NCBI GenBank assembly: GCA_030041495.1
Contig: JASHNT010000104.1
Coordinates: 1 to 64,000, forward strand
Length of the DNA stretch: 64,000 nucleotides
Direction of reading: 5' to 3'
DNA from: Bryobacteraceae bacterium
GTDB taxonomy: Bacteria > Acidobacteriota > Terriglobia > Bryobacterales > Bryobacteraceae
A model generated the notes under the pieces. That model was given only the letters and a program-made list of their open reading frames with translations, was not told the origin of the DNA and did not search any database. Made by a program: the position numbers and the translations under genes. This document shows positions 8,168 through 16,626 of the stretch, piece by piece. Position 1 is the first letter of the stretch; each line of letters begins with the position of its first letter.

Positions 8168-9979
8168 CTACTCCAGCGCGAACACCCAGAGCGAACCGCC
8201 TTCGGGAACGGAACGGACTCCGCTGACCAGGCGCTGGATGGTACCGTTCATGCCGTTGGCATCGCCACCCCAACCGGAGAGCACGGCGATGTACTGCTTA
8301 CCATCGACCACGAAAGTGGTGACGGGAGCCTCGACACCGCTGCTGGTGGGAAACTCCCACAGCACTTTGCCACTTTTCGCGTCGAAGGCGCGGACCATGC
8401 GATCATTGGTGCCGCCGCTGATGACCAGGCCTCCCGCGGTGGCGAGCATGCCTCCCCAATTCGGTGATTTTTCGAAGTTATGCGTCCACACTTTTTCGCC
8501 GGTGTCTACATTCCAGGCTTGCACTTCGCCAAAATGATCGGTGGCCGGAGGCTGCACCGGAGGGCCGCCCATGTTGACGCCCGCGTAGCCTCTGCCCGCA
8601 GTGTACGTGAAGTTTTCCTGGCCGATGATGGAGCCACAGACATTCGCGTTCGCGGGGACGTAGATCATGCGCGTTTGCGGGCTGTAGGCGATGGGAGGCC
8701 AGTTCTTGCCGCCGGCGGTGCCGGGGCAGAAGTTGGCGCGCTTACCGGTTCCGGGTTTGTGCTCTGGATCGACATCCGGGCGTCCGGTGACGGGGTCGAG
8801 ACTACGAAATACGTTTTGATAGACGAACGGCTTGCCCTCGACGAATTTGATCGGGCCGCCATTACCGCGATCGAGGAACCACAAATAACCGTCGCGGGCG
8901 ACGTCGACCAAGCCGTTAATTGTGCGCCCATTGCGCTGGTAGTCGATCAAAAGCGGCGGCGAAACCTCATCCCAATCCCAGGATTCGTTCGGCGCATATT
9001 GAAAATATCCTTTGATCGCGCCGGTTGCCACGTCGAGGGCAACCGTGGAAGAGGTGTACAAGTTATCGCCGGGACGCTTATCGCCCATCCATGGGCCGCC
9101 GTTGCCGGTGCCCCAATAGGCGGTGTTGGTTGCGGGATCGTAGTTACCGGTGACCCATATCGAACCGCCTCCATGCGTCCACTCATCGCCCTTGGGCCAC
9201 GTCTCACTGCCGGGATCGCCCGGCTTGGGGACCGTATAGGTACGCCACAACTCCTTGCCAGTGTCGGGATCGTAGGCAGCGATGAACCCGCGGATGCCGG
9301 TCTCGCCGCCGGAGCAGCCGACCATCACCTTGCCATCCGCGATCAGCGGCGCAAGGGTAATGTAGTAGCCCGCCTTGGTATCGGCAACCGTGGTGGTCCA
9401 GACCGGGCGTCCGGTTTTCACGTCGAGCGCGACCAGCTCCGCCTCGCCGGCGGCGTAGTACACTTTATCGCCGTACAGCGCGACGCCGCGGCTTACGTCG
9501 TGCAGAACGACGGCGCCTTCCGGCCGCGGCTTGCGATAACGCCAGAAGATGTCACCGGTTTTGGCATCGAGCGCCATCACCTGGCCGGTGGGAGTGGAGA
9601 TGAACATCGCGCCGTTGTTGACCAGCGGAGCCGCTTCGTGGACGCGCGATTCGCCGGTGATGGTGGACCAGACCAGGTGCAGCTTCGAAACGTTGGTGGT
9701 ATTGATCTGATTGAGCGGACTGTAGCCCCAGCCGTTGTAGGTGCCGCGAATCATCAGCCAGTTGTTGTCCTCGGGGGTTTTCAAACGCTCCGCAGTGACG
9801 GGGGAATAATGCTGCAAGAGCTCGGGGACGGGCGCGGGAGCGCCACCGCGGCCGCCTCGTCCTCTGCCCTCCTGTTGTTGGGCGCGGCTGGGGCTTTGCG
9901 TCAGCAACAGGCCGACGCTGAGTGACAGCGCGATCGCGGTGCCGCCGGTCGTAGTTCGTTTGAATAGTGAAGGGCGCAC
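8168..9979 (-). CDS. PQQ-dependent alcohol dehydrogenase, lanthanide-type, periplasmic
   Basis: 603 residues with a signal peptide (residues 1-33) and a Gly/Arg-rich spacer, then the repeated beta-propeller W motifs ('LDVKTGRPVWTT', 'YDPDTGKELWRTY', 'WNVDTGEKVWTH', 'FDAKSGKVLWEFP') of the methanol/ethanol dehydrogenase family. The catalytic Asp335 is in 'ESWDWDEV', and Asp337 two residues on matches the extra lanthanide-binding Asp of XoxF/ExaF enzymes, where calcium enzymes have Ala, Ser or Thr. The vicinal Cys-Cys ring near PQQ is absent: the matching stretch reads 'HDVSRGVALYGD'. There is no CxxCH, so no haem domain. It should oxidise an alcohol in the periplasm; the substrate is not evident. 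Confidence 0.88.
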   Translation of the reverse strand: MRPSLFKRTTTGGTAIALSLSVGLLLTQSPSRAQQQEGRGRGGRGGAPAPVPELLQHYSPVTAERLKTPEDNNWLMIRGTYNGWGYSPLNQINTTNVSKLHLVWSTITGESRVHEAAPLVNNGAMFISTPTGQVMALDAKTGDIFWRYRKPRPEGAVVLHDVSRGVALYGDKVYYAAGEAELVALDVKTGRPVWTTTVADTKAGYYITLAPLIADGKVMVGCSGGETGIRGFIAAYDPDTGKELWRTYTVPKPGDPGSETWPKGDEWTHGGGSIWVTGNYDPATNTAYWGTGNGGPWMGDKRPGDNLYTSSTVALDVATGAIKGYFQYAPNESWDWDEVSPPLLIDYQRNGRTINGLVDVARDGYLWFLDRGNGGPIKFVEGKPFVYQNVFRSLDPVTGRPDVDPEHKPGTGKRANFCPGTAGGKNWPPIAYSPQTRMIYVPANANVCGSIIGQENFTYTAGRGYAGVNMGGPPVQPPATDHFGEVQAWNVDTGEKVWTHNFEKSPNWGGMLATAGGLVISGGTNDRMVRAFDAKSGKVLWEFPTSSGVEAPVTTFVVDGKQYIAVLSGWGGDANGMNGTIQRLVSGVRSVPEGGSLWVFALE

Positions 9980-10151
9980 GTAACACCTCCTGAGGATAAG
10001 AGAACATCATACACTGCGATCCAGCGGCGTGGAGCCGCGTTCCGATTCGGATTGAGCGATATCGCGCACCAAACCGAGAGCCTCGCGGCAACTCGAAGAT
10101 TCTTCAGAGCGTGGCCAATCGGACTGGAAATTGCACCCCTTCACGGTGATT

Positions 10152-10700
10152 ATGTGGCGAAGCGTACTGGAAATCTGGATTGCGTGGGCGATTGTGGCGC
10201 TGACGGCAAGCGTTGTCCTATTTGTCGCGGGAGCTTGGATGACGGGGCGTTTGCGGGAGGAAACGATGCGGCGGATCACCTTATGGTCGCGCATCGCGCT
10301 GAGCATTACGTTCCTCTACGGCGGATTGGTTAAGATGGCCAACCCGTGGACCACGCTGGGGAGATCGATCGTCGAGTTCCAAGTTGGAATTTCTGGGGAT
10401 TCGCCGTGGGTGCATCCGCTGTCGGTGGCGATTCCCTGGATCGAGGTTGCGATCGCGATTCTACTGCTGTTTCCGCTGCGCTGGGTGGTGCTCGCGACCG
10501 GTGCGATCCTGATGGCGTTTCTCGGCTTGGGCGTCGCGGCGGCATGGCGGCAGATGCAGGTGGCGTGTGGATGCTGGGGCGGAACGATGCTGGTGGGGCC
10601 GTTGTGGTTCGGCGAGCACGGCGGGATGTTCCTGATGGCGCTGGCGGCCGACAGTGCGCTTGTCAGGCGGCTGTTTGCTCCGGCGTGGAAGATGGCCTGA
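10152..10700 (+). CDS. MauE/DoxX-like membrane protein
   Basis: 182 residues with four or five hydrophobic helices ('LEIWIAWAIVALTASVVLFVAG', 'ALSITFLYGGLVKM', 'IPWIEVAIAILLLFPL', 'VVLATGAILMAFLGLGVAAAW') and a 'VACGCWGG' motif typical of MauE/DoxX-type redox-associated membrane proteins. MauE is needed for the beta subunit of methylamine dehydrogenase, probably in disulfide formation. Start ATG 10152 is uncertain; TTG 10131 is in frame. The gene lies between two quinoprotein dehydrogenase genes, so a role in their periplasmic maturation is possible but unproven. Confidence 0.72.
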   Translation: MWRSVLEIWIAWAIVALTASVVLFVAGAWMTGRLREETMRRITLWSRIALSITFLYGGLVKMANPWTTLGRSIVEFQVGISGDSPWVHPLSVAIPWIEVAIAILLLFPLRWVVLATGAILMAFLGLGVAAAWRQMQVACGCWGGTMLVGPLWFGEHGGMFLMALAADSALVRRLFAPAWKMA

Positions 10701-10782
10701 CGGGCTGCAAAAACCGGACCGGAAAAACTGCGACGCTGGCAGACGAAGTGCAGTCTCTGAAATGGGTGAGAAGAGAGGCTGT

Positions 10783-11208
10783 ATGAGAATGCCTAGAATC
10801 AGTGGTTTGGTTGTGTCCCTGCTGGCCCTTGTTGCGCCGACGCTGGCGGGCGCGGCCAATAGTTGGGACGATTTTACCTACATTACTTTCAGCGCGCCGG
10901 TGGAGATCCCCGGGCATGCGCTGCCGGCGGGGACGTATCGATTCCAGGTGGCCGACATATGGTCCAACCTGGACACCATCGAGATCTACAGCGCGGACGG
11001 GACGCTGGTGGCGAGAGTGGCTACCATGCCGATGTACCGCTTCGAACCGGTGCCGCAGCACACGGTGATCCAATTTGAGGAACGTCCGTCGAATTCACCG
11101 ACGGCGCTATCGGTCTGGTTTCCGCGCGGCCAGCGGTGGGGACACCGCTTCGTCTACGCGAAACGGCATAGAGCCGGGTGGTCGCAGACGCTGGGCACAC
11201 GGCCGTAA
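10783..11208 (+). CDS. Small secreted beta-rich protein of unknown function
   Basis: 141 residues. A signal peptide (about residues 1-26, ending 'LAGAAN') precedes a domain with 'FSAPVEIPGHALPAGTYRFQVADIWSN', a pattern I know from many uncharacterised acidobacterial secreted proteins. It looks like a small beta sandwich. ATG 10783 was chosen because GAGAGG lies about six bases upstream. It is 82 bases after the MauE-like gene and ends just before the convergent second PQQ gene. No function can be assigned. Confidence 0.65.
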   Translation: MRMPRISGLVVSLLALVAPTLAGAANSWDDFTYITFSAPVEIPGHALPAGTYRFQVADIWSNLDTIEIYSADGTLVARVATMPMYRFEPVPQHTVIQFEERPSNSPTALSVWFPRGQRWGHRFVYAKRHRAGWSQTLGTRP

Positions 11209-11214
11209 GGCGGC

Positions 11215-13212
11215 CTACGGTAGCTTCGCGGTTCCGTCCAGAGCGTAGACCAGAAGGCGCGGGTTCTGCGGCGGCGGAGCGTTGGGATTGGCGGGCGGCG
11301 GCGCGCCGCCAGGACCGGGGAAGTTCACGCGTCCTTGCCCGATTTGCAAGGCGACGTATTGCTTGCCGTCCAGCATATAAGTGATAGGCGGACCCATGCC
11401 GCCGGAGACGCCGGTCTTGAGCTCCAGAAGCTTCTCGCCTTTATCGGCCGAGTAAGCGTAGAGTGTGCCGCCGGTGGCTTGGAACACGATTCCTCCAGCG
11501 GTTGCCACTGTTCCGCCGCCGATAGCGGAACCTCCGGGAACGCGCCAGCGCTCAGTGCCGGTGGCCGGGTCATATGCGATGAGGAAGCCGCCGCTGGCAT
11601 CCGGGCCGATGGACTTGAGCGTCGGACGTTGTTTGGCGGCAGGCGCGGGCGGAGGGGCTGCGGCGGCAGCGGCTGCTCGCGCAGCGGCAACTTCGGGAGA
11701 AACGTTTTCACCAGCCCTCCCGGCAGGCGCGGCCGTACCGGCAGCAGGCGCCTGAGCACCCTCAGCGCCGGGTCCAGCCGCCGCTTGTCCTCCGCGGCCA
11801 CCTCGACCACCTCCCCCAGGCCCTCCGGGGCCACCAGGGCCTCTTCCAAACACGATGCCCATGTTCTGTTTTGCAGGATCGTACTCGAAGTTGGGTTGCA
11901 CGGCATAGGTAAAGCCGGTGCCGGATTGGCCGCTCACGTACAGGAGTCCAAGCGTGGGATTAAAGCTCATCGGCGACCAATTGTGGGCTCCGCCGGGACC
12001 CGGCGTGATGTTCGCGGATTCGGTCTCGGAATACTTGGCGTCGGGATTGACGATCGGACGGCCGGTGGCTTCGTTCAGGCCCAGGGCCCAATTGATCTTG
12101 GCGATGGGCGTGCCGGAAATGAACTTGCCGTTGGTGCGATCGATGGTATAGAGGAATCCGTTCTTGTTGGCCTGCATGAGCACCTTGCGTTTGACTCCCT
12201 TGATGGTCACGTCGGCCAGCAGCAGGTGCTGGACGCTATCGTAGTCCCATTCGTCGCCAGGGACGTTCTGGTAATGCCAGCGGTAGAGACCGGTGTTGAC
12301 GTCGACCGCCACGATGGAAGCCGCGTACAGCAGGTCGTAGCCCTTGGAGGCGCGCACGTCTTCCGGCCACGGACCGGCGTTGCCCGTTCCGAAGTAGACC
12401 AGCTCGAGCTCGGGATCGTAGCTGATGGCGTCCCAGACGCTAGCGCCTCCGCCCATGATCTTCTTGGGCCAAGTGGCAGCGGCTTTGATTAAACCGGGAT
12501 CCTTGTCGCCAGGGCCGGGGACGGTGTAAAACTTCCAAGCCTGCGCGCCGGTCTTCGCGTCGAACGCGGCGATGAAGCCGCGGACCGGATACTCTCCGCC
12601 GGAGACGCCGATGATCGCCTTGCCTTTGGCGATGCGCGGAGCCATGGTGATGGTGTAGTTGTCCTGCGGGTAGGACACGCGGGCTTCCCATACCGGCTTG
12701 CCGGTTTCTTCATCGAGCGCGATGAGGCGGCCGTCGATGATGGGTGAGATGATCTTACCGTCGTAGATGGCGATGCCTCGCTGCACCACGCCGCAACAGA
12801 TTTTAGAACGCAGCGCGGTCTGATTCACTTCCGGATCCCAACGCCATTTTTCCTTGCCGGTCCGCGCGTCCACCGCGAACACGACGCTCCATTGAGTGAT
12901 GGAGAAGATGACGCCGTTGTGCTCGAGCGGGGTCGCTTCCTGGCCTCCGCCGCCGGGGCCGGCCTCATAGGACCAGACCAGGCCGAGACGCGACACGTTG
13001 GAGGCATTGATCTGGTTAAGCGGCGTGTAGCGGGTTTCCTGCGGCGTAAAGCCGTAGCTGAGCCAGTCCTCGCCTTTGCTTTGCGCGGCATTGCGCAGCG
13101 TGGCGTCATCGACCTTGGTGGGCCGTTGAGCCTGTGCCAAGCGGAAACCCACGAAGGTGAAGCCGGCGAGAGCGAGCGCCGGAACAAGGAACGATCGTTG
13201 ATGAATCGACAT
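11215..13212 (-). CDS. PQQ-dependent dehydrogenase, lanthanide-type, with vicinal cysteines and a Gly/Ala/Pro-rich insert
   Basis: 665 residues, with a signal peptide (about 1-28) and a quinoprotein beta-propeller ('FAVDARTGKEKWRWDP', 'LDEETGKPVWEA', 'FDAKTGAQAWKFYT', 'YDPATGTERWRVPG'). C139-C140 form the vicinal disulfide that stacks on PQQ in methanol dehydrogenases. Catalytic Asp323 in 'DEWDYDSV' is followed by Asp325, the extra Asp of lanthanide enzymes. Residues about 456-530 are a low-complexity insert of Gly, Ala, Pro and Arg within the propeller. No CxxCH is present. It is on the opposite strand to the MauE-like and small secreted genes; GAGG precedes the ATG. Confidence 0.87.
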   Translation of the reverse strand: MSIHQRSFLVPALALAGFTFVGFRLAQAQRPTKVDDATLRNAAQSKGEDWLSYGFTPQETRYTPLNQINASNVSRLGLVWSYEAGPGGGGQEATPLEHNGVIFSITQWSVVFAVDARTGKEKWRWDPEVNQTALRSKICCGVVQRGIAIYDGKIISPIIDGRLIALDEETGKPVWEARVSYPQDNYTITMAPRIAKGKAIIGVSGGEYPVRGFIAAFDAKTGAQAWKFYTVPGPGDKDPGLIKAAATWPKKIMGGGASVWDAISYDPELELVYFGTGNAGPWPEDVRASKGYDLLYAASIVAVDVNTGLYRWHYQNVPGDEWDYDSVQHLLLADVTIKGVKRKVLMQANKNGFLYTIDRTNGKFISGTPIAKINWALGLNEATGRPIVNPDAKYSETESANITPGPGGAHNWSPMSFNPTLGLLYVSGQSGTGFTYAVQPNFEYDPAKQNMGIVFGRGPGGPGGPGGGGRGGRGGQAAAGPGAEGAQAPAAGTAAPAGRAGENVSPEVAAARAAAAAAAPPPAPAAKQRPTLKSIGPDASGGFLIAYDPATGTERWRVPGGSAIGGGTVATAGGIVFQATGGTLYAYSADKGEKLLELKTGVSGGMGPPITYMLDGKQYVALQIGQGRVNFPGPGGAPPPANPNAPPPQNPRLLVYALDGTAKLP

Positions 13213-13303
13213 GCAAACCTCAAAGCCGCAGCAAGCGGCGCATTTCGAGAATGTATCCTACGCTATCATCCTGCATGCAGGCGGGGCAAGCCGAGGGGCG
13301 ATT

Positions 13304-13871
13304 TCACGGCTGTTCGAACGCTTCGCAAATAGTCCTGGCCAGAAGCGGCAAGTCCACTTCGAAGGTGGTGTCGCACTCGATTCGTGTGCCGATGTCCAGG
13401 GTTTTCAGATGAGCCACGCTTTTGAATGCTTGTCAATACCTCGTCGTGTAATCTGCCGCCGTCGAGGTGACCGGCGTGGCGCCGGCGATGGGCATAACGC
13501 GAAGCGGCGATCGCGGGGGAACATTCGCAGTGCAGGTTGACGATGCGGCGTGAGAGGCCCGGCAGCCAATCGGTCGGCGTTCCCGAGTGTGGAGGCATAC
13601 CGGGCTGGCGCCAAAAAGAGACCAAGATGGCGCCGCTCGAACGCTCGGCTTCGGCGCGGAAGAGAACGTCGCTTTCGCGGCTGAGCGCACGACGCCAGGC
13701 TATGTTACCCACACCCTTGGCATCGAAGAGACGTTCAAGAATGTCATCCTTATCGATGACGGGCAGCCCCAACAGAGGAGATAGTCCGGCTGAGAGTGTC
13801 AATTTTCCGCTTCCAGGCAGGCCCGACACCACGACGAACCTTGGGTCCAAGGTGACGCGCTCCAAACGCAA
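13304..13871 (-). pseudogene. Frameshifted P-loop kinase-like gene (AAA/zeta-toxin-type fold)
   Basis: Reading from TTG 13871, the protein opens 'RFVVVSGLPGSGKLTLSAGL' (P-loop), 'VIDKDDILERLF', then 'SRESDVLFRAEAERSSGAILVSFWRQ', as in small P-loop kinases related to chloramphenicol phosphotransferase. After 'LHDEVLT' the frame loses its sense. From about 13435 down, the adjacent frame reads 'AFKSVAHLKTLDIGTRIE', 'CDTTFEVDLPLLARTICEAF' and stops at TGA 13304-13306, a typical end for this family. One extra base near 13425-13440 would explain it. The P-loop also has Leu where Ser/Thr normally follows GK. A sequencing error is possible for the frameshift but not for both changes. Confidence 0.7.
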
Positions 13872-14000
13872 AACCGAACCTCATCTTCTCACAAACTGGG
13901 CGTGAGTCCCCGGTCGCCGGCCTCGTGGCCCGGTCACGCAGAATCCGCGCCGGGCGGCCGAACTCAGATTGCCGGAAGCTGCTCCGCTGAGGCACGGGCG

Positions 14001-15032
14001 TCAGGCGCTCTTGATTTCGGTCCAGAGCCGGTCGCGGAGGCGCTGGGCGGCGGCGGATTGCGGTTGGAGCCATTCACCACGAGCGAGGATTTCGGCGGAG
14101 GGGTAGAGCACCGGATCGTCGCGCAGGGCGGCGGGCAAGAGCGCGTGGGCCGCGGCGTTGGCGGTCGCGGTCTGCTCGGCGATGACGATTTGCGCGGAGA
14201 CTTCGGGACGCAGGAGGTAATTGATGAATTGGTGCGCGGATTCCTGGCGGCGGCTTTCGCGCAGGATAGCCACGGTGTCGGCATAGCGGCTGAAGCCTTC
14301 TTCGGGAAACGCGAAGGCGAGTTTAGAAGGCGCGGCTTGAATCGCCTGGGCAGCGGTGACGCTCCAGGTTTGCGCGGCGACGACATCGCCCGCGACGAGT
14401 TGATCGCGCACTTCGGCGTTGAGGTAGGCGCGCACGAGGCGCTTCTGCGTGACGAGGCGCTTCCGCGCCTCCGCTAGCTCCGTGGGGTTTGACGAATTGA
14501 CCGAGAAGCCGAGCATCTTCAGCGCAGCGGCGAGATCCTCGGTTCCGTCATCGAGCATGGTGATTTTGCCGGCCAGGCGCGGGTCCCAGAGATCGAGCCA
14601 GCGAGTGACGGGAGGATTGAGGCTGCGCTGATAGGCGATGCCGGAGAGGCCCCACATGTAGGGCACGCACCATTGGAGCTGCGGGTCCCAGGGAGGGTTG
14701 CGAAATTCCGGCGCGAGATTCGCGAGGTTGGGCAACAGGTCCGCGCGAAGGGACGCGAGCAGGCCCATTTGATGCATGGGCTGGAGGAAGTCACTGGAGG
14801 GAAACACGACGTCCCATCCGGAATTTCCGCTCGAGACTTTGGCGAGCATCTCATCGACGCCTTCGTAGGTACCGTAGCGGACTTCGATGCCGAATTCGCG
14901 CTCGAAATTGGAGATGGTATCGGGCGCGACGTAGTCGGACCAGTTGTAGACATTGAGGCGGGGGCGGCGAGAACATGCCGCCGGGAGTAGGAGCGCGCCA
15001 GAGGCGCGTTTCAGAAATGCTCGCCTCTTCAT
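14001..15032 (-). CDS. potD: Polyamine ABC transporter substrate-binding lipoprotein (PotD-like)
   Basis: 343 residues. The N-terminus 'MKRRAFLKRASGALLLPAACSRR' combines a twin-arginine-like stretch with a lipobox (PAAC), so it is probably a membrane-anchored periplasmic lipoprotein. 'LNVYNWSDYVAPDTISNFEREFGIEVRYGTYEGVDEMLAK' is the typical start of PotD/PotF spermidine/putrescine binding proteins, followed by 'WDVVFPSSDFL', 'WGLSGIAYQR' and 'PEEGFSRYADT'. Last gene of potABCD; its ATG overlaps the potC stop by four bases (ATGA). Confidence 0.92.
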   Translation of the reverse strand: MKRRAFLKRASGALLLPAACSRRPRLNVYNWSDYVAPDTISNFEREFGIEVRYGTYEGVDEMLAKVSSGNSGWDVVFPSSDFLQPMHQMGLLASLRADLLPNLANLAPEFRNPPWDPQLQWCVPYMWGLSGIAYQRSLNPPVTRWLDLWDPRLAGKITMLDDGTEDLAAALKMLGFSVNSSNPTELAEARKRLVTQKRLVRAYLNAEVRDQLVAGDVVAAQTWSVTAAQAIQAAPSKLAFAFPEEGFSRYADTVAILRESRRQESAHQFINYLLRPEVSAQIVIAEQTATANAAAHALLPAALRDDPVLYPSAEILARGEWLQPQSAAAQRLRDRLWTEIKSA

Positions 15033-15802
15033 TTCGCGCGCAGCCTTTCCGAGAGGAGCACCAGCACGCCGAGGCCGGTGACGATGATGGTCGAGACGGC
15101 GTTGAGCATGGGGCTGACGCCACGGCGGGCGAGGCTATAGATGACCATCGGCAGGGTTTGCGAATCGACTCCGGCGACCAGGCTGGTGATGACGTAGTCG
15201 TCGATGGAGACGGTGAAGGCGAGCATCGCGGCGGCGGCGATGGCGGGCGCGAGATACGGCAACGTAACGCTTCGAAAAGCCCCGAATTCGGTTGCTCCGA
15301 GATCGAGCGCGGCTTCTTCCAGTGCCGGATCGAGGGTGCGCAATCGCGCCAGAACCACGATGACGACATAGGCGAGCGAGAATCCGACGTGCGCCAGGAT
15401 CACCGTGTGCATGCCGAGGCGCAGATTGAGAAAACGGAAAGCGAATTGGAAGAAGGCGAGCAGAGAAACACCGGTGACGATTTCGGGCGTGACCAAGGAG
15501 AGATAGAGCGCGCTGGCGATCCAGGTTGACGCTCGCTTCCAGAGGGCGTAGGCCGCGAGGGTTCCGCAGACGGTCGCCAGAATCGTGGCGGAGACGCCGA
15601 TGATGAGGCTGTTCGCGGCGGCTTGCATGAGGTCGCGATCCTGGAGGATCGCGGAATACCATTGGGTCGAGAATCCCTGCCAAAGGGTGAATTTCGAGGA
15701 GTTAAAGCTGAAGACGGCGAGGATCAGCAGAGGCAAGTGAAGAAACGCGTAGACAGCGAGGGCGTAAAAGGCAAGGCTTCGCTTCCTAGGCGCGCTTCTC
15801 AT
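15029..15802 (-). CDS. potC: Polyamine ABC transporter permease (PotC-like)
   Basis: 257 residues with about six membrane helices and the inner-membrane-permease EAA loop 'LEEAALDLGATEFGAFRSVTLPYLAPAIAAAAML', which docks on the ATPase. 'FNSSKFTLWQGFSTQWYSAILQD' is typical of PotC. It overlaps potB and potD by four bases on each side, so stoichiometric translation is expected. Confidence 0.92.
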   Translation of the reverse strand: MRSAPRKRSLAFYALAVYAFLHLPLLILAVFSFNSSKFTLWQGFSTQWYSAILQDRDLMQAAANSLIIGVSATILATVCGTLAAYALWKRASTWIASALYLSLVTPEIVTGVSLLAFFQFAFRFLNLRLGMHTVILAHVGFSLAYVVIVVLARLRTLDPALEEAALDLGATEFGAFRSVTLPYLAPAIAAAAMLAFTVSIDDYVITSLVAGVDSQTLPMVIYSLARRGVSPMLNAVSTIIVTGLGVLVLLSERLRAK

Positions 15803-16626
15803 AAAAGTTCTTCGCCGTGTCTGCGGGCGGAGAGCAACAGGAGCATCGCGATGGCCATCAGCGTGACGGAAGCCGCGGCGCCGAAGGGCCAGTCGCGAGC
15901 GCTGGTGAATTGGTTCTGGACGAGGTTGCCGATCAGAATCGTTTTACTTCCACCCAGGAGGTCCGAGGTAATGTATGTCCCGAGGCACGGCACGAAGACG
16001 AGAATCGAGCCGGCGCGGATTCCGGGGGCGCACAAAGGAACGGTGACGCGCCACAGAGTCTGCCAGGGACGCGCGCCGAGATCGGCGGAGGCTTCGGCGA
16101 GGGAGGGATCGAGGCGCTCCAACGTTGCATAGAGAGGCAACACCATGAAGGGAAGAAAACCGTAGACCAGGCCGAGAATCACCGCGCCGCTGTTGTAGAG
16201 CATCGGTAAAGGCTGGTGGATCAGATGCAGAGCTTCAAGCGCGGTGTTGATGAGGCCGGTGTCGCGCAGGAGAAACATCCAGGCGTACATGCGGATCAGA
16301 AAGCTGGTCCAGAAGGGAAGAATCACGAGACTCAGGTAGAGATTCTTCCTCGGGCCGCTGCGCGCGATGAACAGCGCCATGGGGAAGGCAATGACGAGAC
16401 AGAGCACGGTGGAGACGATGGCGATCCAAGCGGATCGCCACAATATGGCTCCGTAGAGAGGGTCCCACAGGCGAGTGAAGTTATCGAAGGTGAAGGGATG
16501 CTCAACGCCGCCGTAAGCGCCGCGGGTGAGCAGGCTGTAGAGCAAGACGATAGCGAGCGGGCCGACGAGAGTCACTGCCAGTAACACCGCCGAGGGCGCG
16601 ATGAAGATGCGGCGGAGGACTTTCAT
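15799..16626 (-). CDS. potB: Polyamine ABC transporter permease (PotB-like)
   Basis: 275 residues with about six helices, 'FTFDNFTRLWDPLYGAILWRSAWIAIVSTVLCLVIAFPMALFIAR' near the N-terminus and the EAA loop 'LAEASADLGARPWQTLWRVTVPLCAPGI'. 'PLPMLYNSGAVILGLVYGFLPFMVLPLYATLERLD' is characteristic of PotB. ATGA overlaps with potA and potC. Confidence 0.92.
   Translation of the reverse strand: MKVLRRIFIAPSAVLLAVTLVGPLAIVLLYSLLTRGAYGGVEHPFTFDNFTRLWDPLYGAILWRSAWIAIVSTVLCLVIAFPMALFIARSGPRKNLYLSLVILPFWTSFLIRMYAWMFLLRDTGLINTALEALHLIHQPLPMLYNSGAVILGLVYGFLPFMVLPLYATLERLDPSLAEASADLGARPWQTLWRVTVPLCAPGIRAGSILVFVPCLGTYITSDLLGGSKTILIGNLVQNQFTSARDWPFGAAASVTLMAIAMLLLLSARRHGEELL

Noticed and set aside
8480-9925. 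A 481-codon open frame on the plus strand opposite the first PQQ dehydrogenase
   Set aside because: No domain features; the quinoprotein repeats are on the minus strand.
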